Shown: positions 28,180 to 36,036 of the stretch, piece after piece
Numbering within the stretch: the first letter of the stretch is position 1
How the letters are laid out: each line of letters starts with the position of its first letter
Assembly: GCA_964450685.1 (NCBI GenBank)
Contig: CAYVDN010000008.1
Location: 21,064 to 85,063, forward strand
DNA length: 64,000 nt
Origin: JBAOHV01 sp964450685
Lineage (GTDB): Bacteria; Actinomycetota; Acidimicrobiia; Acidimicrobiales; Microtrichaceae
Direction: 5' to 3'
The notes under the pieces: generated by a model
The model's database searches: none
Seen by the model: the letters and a program-made list of their open reading frames with translations, nothing else
What the model was told of the DNA's origin: nothing
Position numbers and translations under genes: made by a program

Positions 28180-29745
28180 TCACGATCGGACGCTGCTGTC
28201 GATCACAGCTGCCAGCTCGTCCACCCCGTAGGGCTTGACCAGCACGGCGACGTCCACCAGATCAGCTTCATCGACCAGGTCGTCGACGAAGCCCGTCATG
28301 AACGCGACCGCCAGTCCGGGCCGCATCGTGCGCGCCGCCCTCGCCAGCTCCACACCGTCGGTGTCGGGCATGCGTACATCGGACAGCAACAGATCGATCT
28401 GGGCACCCTGGTGCAGAACGGCAACCGCTGCCGCTGCGCTCGACGCCTCCAACACGGAGTGGCCGAGCTGTTCGAGCAGCGCCCTGGTCGAACGCAGGAC
28501 GCCGAGATCGTCGTCGACCACGAGCACCCGAGCAGCGCCGTCCTTGGCCCCCCCGGCCGTTCCCGAGCTGGCGGCAGTGGATGCTGGCAGCCAGAGCTCC
28601 ATTCGGGTTCCTGCGCGGCCGTCGATCGATACGTTCTCGATCGCCACACCACCGCGGTGCTGGCGGGCGACCTCACGCACTATCGGCAACCCCAGCCCGG
28701 TGTTGTCCCCTGACTTGGTCGAGTAGAAGGGCTCGAACACGCGCTCCATCGCCTGCTCGGGAATTCCTCCACCGCTGTCGATGACGGCCACGACGACGTA
28801 TTCGTCGGGTGGCAGCTCGTCGGGCCGGGCGTCACCGGCACCTGCGGATCGCCGTTCTACCGAGACGTGCACTTCGCCTCCGCCACGGGTTCTCGTGGCG
28901 TCGACCGCGTTGATGACGAGGTTCATCACCGCCTGTTCGATACGCGACCGGGATCCGTGCACGGTTGTTCGCTCGTCCTGGGGAACATCTACCACCAGTG
29001 CGATGTCGCCGTCATCCAGGCCTCGACTCATCCCGTCGGCCAGCCATCTGACCAGGTCACTCATCGACTCGTCGCATCGCGGCTCTGCCCGCCTACGACC
29101 GACCCTCAGCAACCGCCGCGTCAGCTCGGCGCCGCGGGAGACGGCGTCGGCGATCTCCCCGGCGTCGCGGCGGACCACCTCATCGGTGGATGCGCGCCCG
29201 ATCGCGCTCGCGTAGTTGTTGATCGCACCGAGGAGGTTGTTGACATCGTGCGCGGTGGTGGCGGCCAGGTAGCCGATCGCCTCGACCCGGCTGGCCCGCT
29301 CCAGTTCGCGTTCGAGCGCAGCACGCTCCAGAGCCGCCTGGCGTCGCTCGAGTTCCCGCTCGTCGGCCACGCGCTGCTGCTCTGCTCGGCGAAGTTCGGT
29401 TATGTCGCGGATCACCGCCAGGACCTCATCTCCCGAGATCCTCGCCACGCGTGCCTCGAAGGTGTGCGCCGTGCCACGGATGTCGAGGTCGTACGTGGTC
29501 GATCGCGGCACGCCGTCAGCGGCGACCGCGGCGATCGCGCCGGACAGCTTGGCCGCCACCCCCGGTGCCGATGACTCCGGCAGGACCTCGTCAACCCGTC
29601 TGCCGAGGATCCGCTCACGCGGTAGCGCCAGAAGCGCGTCGTCGTGGCTGTGCACCTCGAGATAGGTGCCGTCGGCGGCGAGCCGGAAGATCAGATCCGG
29701 CAGAGCAGCGATCAACGCGGCGAGCTGGTCGTTGGACTCGGTCAT
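28180..29745 (-). CDS. Hybrid histidine kinase (PAS-HisKA-HATPase-REC)
   Basis: 521 residues. PAS domain at about 5-118, a coiled segment, HisKA with the phosphorylated His166 in AHDVNNLLGAI, HATPase with N-box NLVINAVDATR (about 285), G1 DSGGGIP and G2 GLGLPIV (about 345), then a C-terminal receiver (about 405-520) with LLSDVRMPD as phosphoacceptor. The H-box residues HDVNNLLG are of the type found in cytosolic NtrB-like hybrid kinases. No membrane span is seen. The neighbouring LuxR regulator is a plausible partner. Confidence 0.9.
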   Translation of the reverse strand: MTESNDQLAALIAALPDLIFRLAADGTYLEVHSHDDALLALPRERILGRRVDEVLPESSAPGVAAKLSGAIAAVAADGVPRSTTYDLDIRGTAHTFEARVARISGDEVLAVIRDITELRRAEQQRVADERELERRQAALERAALERELERASRVEAIGYLAATTAHDVNNLLGAINNYASAIGRASTDEVVRRDAGEIADAVSRGAELTRRLLRVGRRRAEPRCDESMSDLVRWLADGMSRGLDDGDIALVVDVPQDERTTVHGSRSRIEQAVMNLVINAVDATRTRGGGEVHVSVERRSAGAGDARPDELPPDEYVVVAVIDSGGGIPEQAMERVFEPFYSTKSGDNTGLGLPIVREVARQHRGGVAIENVSIDGRAGTRMELWLPASTAASSGTAGGAKDGAARVLVVDDDLGVLRSTRALLEQLGHSVLEASSAAAAVAVLHQGAQIDLLLSDVRMPDTDGVELARAARTMRPGLAVAFMTGFVDDLVDEADLVDVAVLVKPYGVDELAAVIDSSVRS

Positions 29746-29819
29746 CGTCGGACATCATCGTGCAACTCGCAGCGTCGATGACACCCTTGCGCGACACTGC
29801 TGCGATCTAAGGAGCACCG

Positions 29820-30833
29820 ATGAACAACGAGACCGGGACCACTCCGACCCTGGGCATGATCGGCTTGGGGCGCATGGGGGCGAACATCGTCCGGAGGCTT
29901 GTAGCCGCCGGCGGCTCGGCGTACGTCCACGACGTCGACCCCAGCGCTGCTGACTCGCTCGCCGGCGAGCTGGGGGCCTCCGTCACCGCGGCCCATTCCC
30001 TGGAATCACTGGTGACTGCGCTCCCAGCACCTCGGACGGTGTGGATCATGGTGCCGGCAGCGGGCACAGGTCAGGTGATCGCCGAGCTGGCAGCGCTGCT
30101 CGCCCCCGGCGATGTAGTGATCGACGGGGGCAACAGCGACTGGAGCGACGACTCCGCCCGTGCAACCGACCTCCGCGAGCAGGGCATCGAACTGCTCGAC
30201 GTGGGTACGAGTGGGGGTGTGTGGGGCCTGGAACGGGGCTACTGCCTGATGATCGGCGGATCTGCGCAGGTGGTGGAACGACTGGCTCCCCTGTTCGACG
30301 CGCTCTCCCCCGCTCCCGACTCGGCCCCGCGCACCCCCGGTCGCGAGGGCGGGCTCGACGCTGCCGAGCGCGGGTGGTTGCACTGCGGACCCAGTGGTGC
30401 GGGGCATTTCGTGAAGATGGTCCACAACGGGATCGAGTACGGGATGATGGCCGCCTACGCGGAGGGGCTGAACCTGCTGGACAGCGCAGACACCTACGGC
30501 TTCGACCTCGATCTCGCAGCCACCACCGAGCTGTGGCGCCGGGGCAGCGTCGTCGGTTCCTGGCTGTTGGACCTCACCGCTGCTGCACTCGTCGAAGACC
30601 CTGGCCTGTCCGACTACTCGGGCATCGTCGGCGACTCCGGCGAGGGCCGTTGGTCGGTACGAACCGCGGTCGATCTCGGTGTTCCAGCTCCTGTCCTGTC
30701 GGCCGCCCTCTACTCGCGCTTCGCGTCACAGGGCAGGGAGTCGACCGCGAACAGGGCACTGTCGGCGATGAGGAAGCAGTTCGGCGGACACGCCGAGCAT
30801 CCGACCGGAGGTGACGACCCAACCAGCGACTGA
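29820..30833 (+). CDS. gnd: 6-phosphogluconate dehydrogenase (decarboxylating), short NAD-type
   Basis: 337 residues, the short form of the enzyme (long forms are about 470). It oxidises and decarboxylates 6-phosphogluconate to ribulose 5-phosphate. Evidence: Rossmann GLGRMGANIVRRL (about 15-27), VWIMVPAG-type strand, DGGNSDWSDD (about 103-112), TSGGVWGLERGYCLMIGG (about 130-147, substrate site), and the catalytic GPSGAGHFVKMVHNGIEYGMM (Lys and Asn; split here as GPSGAGHFVKM and VHNGIEYG, about 190-210). Short forms often prefer NAD+. Confidence 0.93.
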   Translation: MNNETGTTPTLGMIGLGRMGANIVRRLVAAGGSAYVHDVDPSAADSLAGELGASVTAAHSLESLVTALPAPRTVWIMVPAAGTGQVIAELAALLAPGDVVIDGGNSDWSDDSARATDLREQGIELLDVGTSGGVWGLERGYCLMIGGSAQVVERLAPLFDALSPAPDSAPRTPGREGGLDAAERGWLHCGPSGAGHFVKMVHNGIEYGMMAAYAEGLNLLDSADTYGFDLDLAATTELWRRGSVVGSWLLDLTAAALVEDPGLSDYSGIVGDSGEGRWSVRTAVDLGVPAPVLSAALYSRFASQGRESTANRALSAMRKQFGGHAEHPTGGDDPTSD

Positions 30834-30861
30834 GACCCCCGCTCGGATCAGTCGAGGGCTC

Positions 30862-31902
30862 TCAACGCGGCTGCGACTGCTCCGGCGAGCCGGGGAACGC
30901 TCCGAGCGCCGAGCCCACCGTCTCCGCCACCTCGTCTTCGGGGACGTAACCCGAACCGAACGTGGTCGTGGGCAGAGGCACCTTGTCGGCAATCCGGCGC
31001 AACAGCCCCGGCGGATCTGCGAGCCGTTCCTGCCAGACCACGGCGTTGGTGAGCATCATCAGCCACAACAACGCTCCGACGATGAACAGGTACGCCAGCA
31101 CCGTCAGGGCTATCCCCATCGCGCCGTAGGTCTCGGACGCGTTTGCGAGTTTCTCCGGCAGGTAGAAGGTCGCGAAGACCTGGAGCGCCAGGTAGCCGGC
31201 CGAGCTGACGGCCACTCCCGGGAGCAGCCAGAACCACTCCTTGGAGCGCCGCGGAAGTATCCAGGCCAGCCCGAGCAGGCCGACCGCCACACCCATCGCG
31301 TTCGCGGTGAAGCCAGCCATTCCCGCGACCAGGCCCGCCCGCCGGACGGCCATCGAGATGTAGATGACTCCGGCGAACACGAGCAGGCTTCCGACGAGGC
31401 GGAGGAAGGTCCGTGACTTGCCGGGGAACTTGCGGGTCGGGATCCCCCATGCGACCGCCGAGCTGTACTGGAGGGCTCCGAGCAGACCCCAGGCCGCTAT
31501 CACGAACGAGACGAGACCGGTGATCAACAACGGCAGGCGGCTGCGTTCGGTGTCGTGTCCGGCCTGGGCGATCGACTGGGTTATCGCACGACCCAGGCGG
31601 AGCTTCTCTCCCGCCTCCTGGGAGCCCGTCTGGTCGAAGCCGGCGAGGGCCACGACGATCAGTCCGAGCGGCACCAGCAGCAGGAACATTCGATAGGCAA
31701 GGTATCCGGCGAGCATCGACCCGTTGGCGGCGGTGTGTCGCCCGACCGCCTTCGTGGCGATCTCGGCCCATGTCGTGCGTTCGAGAAGCTCCTGGTAGCG
31801 CCGCTCCAACACCGAACGGATCCGCTGCACGCGAACGTCGAGCTTGCCCCTCCAGCCGGTGGGTGTATCCGGGCGCTCATCGTCAGGGGACACGGTCGAC
31901 AT
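30862..31902 (-). CDS. YihY/BrkB family membrane protein (second copy)
   Basis: 346 residues with six helices. NGSMLAGYLAYRMFLLLVPLGLIVVALAG (about 60-88) is the family N-terminal signature, and SETYGAMGIALTVLAYLFIVGALLWLMM (about 255-282) the C-terminal one. It is only loosely similar to the paralogue at 12908-13891 and belongs to the branch with a long, charged C-terminal tail. Function unresolved; transport or envelope integrity is suggested for the family. Convergent with gnd. Confidence 0.83.
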   Translation of the reverse strand: MSTVSPDDERPDTPTGWRGKLDVRVQRIRSVLERRYQELLERTTWAEIATKAVGRHTAANGSMLAGYLAYRMFLLLVPLGLIVVALAGFDQTGSQEAGEKLRLGRAITQSIAQAGHDTERSRLPLLITGLVSFVIAAWGLLGALQYSSAVAWGIPTRKFPGKSRTFLRLVGSLLVFAGVIYISMAVRRAGLVAGMAGFTANAMGVAVGLLGLAWILPRRSKEWFWLLPGVAVSSAGYLALQVFATFYLPEKLANASETYGAMGIALTVLAYLFIVGALLWLMMLTNAVVWQERLADPPGLLRRIADKVPLPTTTFGSGYVPEDEVAETVGSALGAFPGSPEQSQPR

Positions 31903-31974
31903 GGTCGCACAACCCTGGCATCAGCTCCGGCACCAGCCCCGGCGCCGACGAGGAGCAAGTCGGCCTTGGCGACC

Positions 31975-32757
31975 TCAGGTGGCAGGTTCCAGGCTGGTCA
32001 GCTCCAGAGCGATCTGCTCCTGGAACGTGGCAGGGCCCTGGAGCTCGAAGGTGCGCTCGAAGCGGACGGGCAGGTTCGTGGGCCCCCACCAGGTCGTCTC
32101 GGTCCATCGACCGTTGACGTCACCGCTGACCGGGAGGTCGATCGTCACCGGTGTCGCATCGACGGTCTCGCCACCCACGCTCACCTGCTCGGCGTCACCC
32201 GCCGTCGCGGTGCCCGCCAACGCGGCCGTGACGGAGAACGGGCCTCCTGACACCTCCAGCGTGCACTTCAGCTCCGCGGACGCGCCCGCCTCGAGAGGGA
32301 GAGCGTTGGGATCACATGTCATGGTGACCACGGGCGACAGACCGCCGATTGTCTGGTGCTTGGTGTGCACATCGATCAGCAGCGAGTCCTCGCCGTCGGC
32401 GCAGTAGCGGGTCGTCTCGGTGTGCTCGGCGAACATGTTGAACGTCCAGTTGAAGCAGTCGTCACCGTCGTCCTCGGCGACAGCGGTGATCGTCGCCCCC
32501 AGGGTCCGGTTCTCGGCCGGAAGCGGCCCCAGCTTCACGGTCTCCTGGCCAGTCGCGGTGAACGTGTAGACGCCCGGGGGCGGCGTCGACCGCTCGGCAA
32601 CGGTCGTTGTCGTCTCCTCCTGGTTACGGGAACGGAAGTCGTCGAGAGCCTCCTCATCGCTGATCTCGTTTGTGGAGCGAGGGGCGAGCAGGAACGCCCC
32701 GACCCCCACCACAGCCAGCACGACGACGGCCACCACTATCACGGACTTCTTGTTCAC
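31975..32757 (-). CDS. Membrane-anchored extracytoplasmic protein of unknown family
   Basis: About 260 residues. GTG 32757 overlaps the stop of the methyltransferase gene (GTGA), giving the N-terminus NKKSVIVVAVVVLAVVGVGAFLL, a single anchor helix or uncleaved signal. The rest is a beta-rich domain with two Cys pairs (DDCFNW..TRYCADG and MTCDPNAL..LKCTLEV) consistent with disulphides outside the membrane. An acidic Glu/Thr-rich linker follows the anchor. I do not recognise a family; coupling to the methyltransferase may be fortuitous. Confidence 0.7.
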   Translation of the reverse strand: MNKKSVIVVAVVVLAVVGVGAFLLAPRSTNEISDEEALDDFRSRNQEETTTTVAERSTPPPGVYTFTATGQETVKLGPLPAENRTLGATITAVAEDDGDDCFNWTFNMFAEHTETTRYCADGEDSLLIDVHTKHQTIGGLSPVVTMTCDPNALPLEAGASAELKCTLEVSGGPFSVTAALAGTATAGDAEQVSVGGETVDATPVTIDLPVSGDVNGRWTETTWWGPTNLPVRFERTFELQGPATFQEQIALELTSLEPAT

Positions 32758-33578
32758 GACTCTCCTTCTGACAGCACCGCCACGATGCCGATCGCCTGCA
32801 GGTTCTCCGAGTTGGCGGACATCGCACGGCGCATGGCGACCACCCGCTTGCGGGCATCTGGTTTGCGCAGCACGTTGAAGACGAACTTCGCTGCGCCGAG
32901 AACGCCTTCGTCTGCCACCAGCCGTTTGGGCTCGAGCAGGTGGAGCGGCACGCAGAACGACTCCTCGACCACCAGACCCTGCTCTGCCAGGAGCGACTCC
33001 CACCCCTCGACCGTCATTGGGGTGACATTCACCTTGATCGTCGAGGTCAGGTCCTTTGTCACCTTCTGGCGCGAGGCGTCATCGATGTCGTTCGGAGCGA
33101 AGGCGACCTCGTGGAGAGCGAGACGGCCACCCGGGCGCAGCACTCGGGTCAGCTCGGCTATCGCACGACGCTTGAGCGAATCGGGCTGCATCGTCAGGTA
33201 CGCCTCGCCGAACACGACGTCGACGCTGGCGCTGTCCAGGCCCGTCTCGGCAACACTCGCGTTGACCATCCGGCGATCCGGTCCGTCGAGCAACGAAGCC
33301 ACCAGATCCGCGGCGTCCGGGTCGCGGTCCACGCCCACGTAGCTGGCCGGCTTGGCGTCGAGCAGGAGCTTCGTCGTCGCCCCCAACCCGGGTGCCACCT
33401 CGAGCACGTCGTCAGTCCGACCGATCGCCACGCCGTCGAGCAGCCGGGCGGTCATCCCGACCCCACCCGGACGCAACACCCGCTTGCCCATTCTCGCGAG
33501 CAGCCAGTGACCAGGCATCCGGTCGGAGTCGAGAGCGCTTCCGGGGAGCGGCGCGTGGTCGTTCAGACTCTCCGTCAT
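32754..33578 (-). CDS. Class I SAM-dependent methyltransferase
   Basis: 274 residues. Motif I is VLEVAPGLGATTKLLLDAKP (about 59-78), motif II VGVDRDP, and the post-motif segment VLRPGGRLALHEVAFAP (about 150-166), the usual layout of small-molecule methyltransferases. The Pro in VAPGLG instead of the more usual GCG is acceptable in the family. Substrate not predictable. Its stop overlaps the GTG start of the secreted-protein gene. Confidence 0.82.
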   Translation of the reverse strand: MTESLNDHAPLPGSALDSDRMPGHWLLARMGKRVLRPGGVGMTARLLDGVAIGRTDDVLEVAPGLGATTKLLLDAKPASYVGVDRDPDAADLVASLLDGPDRRMVNASVAETGLDSASVDVVFGEAYLTMQPDSLKRRAIAELTRVLRPGGRLALHEVAFAPNDIDDASRQKVTKDLTSTIKVNVTPMTVEGWESLLAEQGLVVEESFCVPLHLLEPKRLVADEGVLGAAKFVFNVLRKPDARKRVVAMRRAMSANSENLQAIGIVAVLSEGES

Positions 33579-33687
33579 GCCTATTAGGCTGCCCTATCAC
33601 CCGGAGGTAGGACAAGGGTCAAAGGTCATATGGCCGACTGATCTACGTGTTACGGGCTGCGACCTCCGGCCGACTGTGCTCTGGCCG

Positions 33688-34299
33688 TCAGCCCGAGGGC
33701 CGTACCAGGACGCTGACGAGGAAGTCGGATCCGTCGGTGAACGGGCGGAGGTCCCACGTGGCGAGCTCGAGCTCCACCACAAGGCCTGCCGACGCGATGT
33801 CCGCCCGGTATTCGTCGAAGTCGTAGTCGCGCCCGGCGCCGAATCCGACAGCGAGTCTCCCCTCGGGGGCCAGATGCCCACCCAGGGATGCGAGCACATC
33901 GCGGCGGGTGCTCGGGGCGAGGAACGTCATGACGTTGCCGCAACAGATGATCGCGTCGAACGGCTCGGCGATTCCCCGCGCGGGCAGATCCAGTTCGGCC
34001 AGGTCGCCGACCAACCAAGTCGGCCCGGGATGGTCGGCCTCGGCTGCTTCGATGAGCACCGGGTCGACGTCGACACCCACGACATCGTGACCGCGCTCTG
34101 CCAACTCCGCTCCCACCCGGCCCGGGCCGCAGCCCGCGTCGAGCACCCGTGAACCACGGGCGAGCATCGCGTCGACGAATCTGGCCTCGCCGGCCAGATC
34201 GTCACCAGCAGCGGCCATCGAGCGAAACCGTTCGACGTACCAGGTTGAGTGGTTCGGATCACGGTTGGTGATCTCGACCCAACGGCTTGTCTCGACCAT
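33688..34299 (-). CDS. Class I SAM-dependent methyltransferase
   Basis: About 203 residues from ATG 34299, six bases after a GGAGG ribosome binding site (a longer frame to 34359 lacks one). Motif I VLDAGCGPGRVGAELAERGHDVVGVDVDP (about 52-80) is canonical, followed by FDAIICCGNVMTFL (motif IV) and LAPEGRLAVGFG (motif VI). It resembles orphan methyltransferases acting on small molecules. It is separated from the previous methyltransferase gene by 110 bp and is not closely similar to it. Confidence 0.85.
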   Translation of the reverse strand: MVETSRWVEITNRDPNHSTWYVERFRSMAAAGDDLAGEARFVDAMLARGSRVLDAGCGPGRVGAELAERGHDVVGVDVDPVLIEAAEADHPGPTWLVGDLAELDLPARGIAEPFDAIICCGNVMTFLAPSTRRDVLASLGGHLAPEGRLAVGFGAGRDYDFDEYRADIASAGLVVELELATWDLRPFTDGSDFLVSVLVRPSG

Positions 34300-34421
34300 G
34301 TGAGCCTCCAGTTCTGCCACCGTAGGCCCAGCCACCGCGCCCATCCACCGCCACGCCATCAGTCACCTCATGAGCACTACGGTCGTCGGAAGACGAATCC
34401 GCTGACCGGCTAGGAGTGACA

Positions 34422-34841
34422 ATGGCAGCAACCGCTTCAGCACGATGGGAAGGCACCCTGAAGGAAGGGGCAGGTTCGATATCCACCGGGTCCGGGCTGG
34501 CCAGCACCTTCACCAGGGCGTCACGCTTCGCCGACGGTGCCGGCACCAACCCCGAGGAGCTCATCGGCGGGGCACACGCCGGCTGCTTCTCCCAATTCCT
34601 GGCGCTGCTCCTGTCCGACAACGACACCCCGCCGAGGTCCATCGACACCACGGCCAGGGTCTCGATAGAGGTCACCGACGCCGGCCCGACGATCACCAGG
34701 ATCGACCTGTCGACCACTGTGGACGCCGACCTCTCGGCCGAGCAGATCGACGAGTTCGCACAGAAGGCCAAGGTCGCCTGCCCGGTCTCCAAGGCGCTGA
34801 CCGGAGTCGGAACAATCACGCTCGAGGTTGCCAAGGCCTAG
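34422..34841 (+). CDS. OsmC-family peroxiredoxin-like protein
   Basis: 139 residues. ATG 34422 is preferred because TAGGAG lies five bases upstream, though GTG 34416 is possible. OsmC-type organic hydroperoxide reductase family: the two catalytic cysteines are in GAHAGCFSQFLALLLSD (Cys about 54) and KVACPVSKAL (Cys about 119), and the characteristic NPEELIGGAHAGCF motif is intact. It detoxifies organic hydroperoxides in the cytosol. Single gene. Confidence 0.9.
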   Translation: MAATASARWEGTLKEGAGSISTGSGLASTFTRASRFADGAGTNPEELIGGAHAGCFSQFLALLLSDNDTPPRSIDTTARVSIEVTDAGPTITRIDLSTTVDADLSAEQIDEFAQKAKVACPVSKALTGVGTITLEVAKA

Positions 34842-35069
34842 CCACAGGGCCCTGTTTCCTCTCCAGACCCGGCGAGCCACCAGTCCGAACCGGCCGCAGC
34901 AGCGGCGCGGATGACTGCCGCGCGGCCGAGCCGTGGCAGTCGATTCGGGACTTGCCCGCGATTACCAGCGAACTCTGAGGTTGGCCATGGGCTGCTCTCG
35001 GGTCCACGGTCGACGATGTTCATCGACACCACCAACGCAACCACGTGTTGAGAACACGAAGGAGACCAG
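34842..35069. other. Intergenic, no gene seen
   Basis: About 230 bp between the OsmC gene and the small secreted-protein gene. I see no convincing reading frame or RNA gene, only a short 12-bp palindrome at 34844-34855 and an AAGGAG ribosome binding site near 35057 that belongs to the next gene. Confidence 0.6.
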
Positions 35070-35333
35070 ATGCCAACCCGAACCGCGAAGATGGTCGCCG
35101 CAGCGGCCGCCACCGGAGCGCTCCTCTTCGGAGGTGGATCAGCGATTGCGTCCGCCCAGGACACCACTGACGACACCACCACCACGATCACCGAGGACTC
35201 CACCTCGACCACGGTCCAGGACGACAGCACCACCGACGACAGCACCACCGACGACAGCACCAGACCGGACGGGTGCGACCACGGTGCCGAGGGAACCGCC
35301 GAGACCGGCTCGGCCGAACTCGAGGCGCTGTAA
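35070..35333 (+). CDS. Small secreted Thr/Asp-rich protein
   Basis: 87 residues. A signal peptide (about 1-29, ending ASAQ) is followed by an extremely Thr/Ser/Asp-rich stretch with repeated TTDDS units, then an acidic tail with one Cys. No domain is recognised. Such short secreted proteins are common in actinobacteria; it may be an envelope or exported regulatory peptide. Supported by a good ribosome binding site and a strong hairpin just downstream. Confidence 0.6.
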   Translation: MPTRTAKMVAAAAATGALLFGGGSAIASAQDTTDDTTTTITEDSTSTTVQDDSTTDDSTTDDSTRPDGCDHGAEGTAETGSAELEAL

Positions 35334-35367
35334 GACGTCGCTCCCAGATTTCAAGATCCCTCCCCTG

Positions 35368-35398
35368 GCGAAGCCCGACCCTCGTGGTCGGGCTTCGC
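35368..35398. terminator. Perfect 13-bp hairpin, probable terminator
   Basis: GCGAAGCCCGACC (35368-35380) and GGTCGGGCTTCGC (35386-35398) pair exactly around CTCGT. It sits after the 35070 gene and just after the minus-strand DisA-like remnant ends at 35403, so it could serve both sides. No clear T-run. Confidence 0.65.
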
Positions 35399-35402
35399 TG
35401 GT

Positions 35403-35690
35403 TCAATCGAGCAACCGGGCTATCTCCTGGCCACCCCTGAAGACGGTGATCGGACCGTCTTCGGAGACCTTCACGACGATCTCCAAGTGCTTGGAGAGGT
35501 AGCGGGCAGCTGCGGTCCTGGCGCCTTCACCCTCGCTGTCGTGGCTGGTGACGACCGCTCCGTACGCGAGCAGCCGGGCGGATCGGTCGAGGATGCACGC
35601 CCCGTCGATGGGAGATGGCGACTACCGCTGATCCGTCCAGAACCCCTCTGCGTCGACCACCAGGACCGCAGAGCGTCCGTCGAACACACC
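35403..35690 (-). pseudogene. Decayed DisA_N-like (diadenylate cyclase domain) gene fragment
   Basis: Read on the minus strand, the frame ending at the TGA at 35403-35405 gives a good C-terminal part of a DisA_N-type domain: an IDGACILDRSARLLAYGAVV segment aligns with the DGAVxID..RLLAYGA pattern, then GARTAAARYLSKHLEIVVKVSEDGPITVFRGG (a GxR-type site and a typical VSEDG strand). In the same frame a TAG occurs at 35622-35624, and no ATG, GTG or TTG lies between it and the homologous part. Upstream, the frame holds SAVLVVDAEGF. I conclude a broken gene, not an active c-di-AMP synthase; a sequencing error could also explain the stop. Confidence 0.55.
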
Positions 35691-35784
35691 ATGACGTCCT
35701 ACCGCCCGGCGTCGGCAGGATCCCATAGCCGTTCGTTGCCCTGGTTGGCACTGTGAGCGAGAACGAACAGCACGTCGGTGATAC

Positions 35785-35935
35785 CGTCTCGCTGCCGACA
35801 CAGTCGGTATGAACAAGTCCCCGTGCGGGGGAAGCCGGTCGAATCCCGGCACTGTCCCGCAGCCGTAGGTGCCACTCCCCCCGGAGCGTCACGAGTCGGA
35901 ATGCCCGTTCGGGGGCAACAGCTCAACAACATCCG
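35785..35935 (+). promoter_or_regulatory. Cobalamin riboswitch 1
   Basis: The core GGGGGAAGCCGGTCGAATCCC followed by CGGCACTGTCCCGCAGCCGTAGG (about 35828-35870) matches the conserved cobalamin-aptamer region (GGGAA..CCGGT..AATCCGG..CTGT.CCCGCA.C.GT). The B12-box-like downstream part GAGTCGGAATGCCCG lies at about 35894-35908. The exact 5' and 3' edges are approximate. The first gene downstream is the lipoprotein at 36037, so adenosyl- or methylcobalamin would repress it. Confidence 0.9.
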
Positions 35936-36036
35936 TCGAGGACTGCGGAAGGTGAGCTCGGATCGTGTGGAACCGGCTCGCCGGGCGCCTTACGTTGCGA
36001 GAACTCGTCGGGTCCTCGCCAACGAAAGGCGATGCG

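Noticed and set aside
34844..34855. ACAGGGCCCTGT palindrome as a terminator
   Set aside because: A 12-bp palindrome with no loop cannot form a usable hairpin, and no T-run follows.
35622..35624. Readthrough or recoding at the TAG inside the DisA-like frame
   Set aside because: TAG is not a selenocysteine codon, no start codon or clean upstream frame exists, and no recoding element is visible; decay is simpler.
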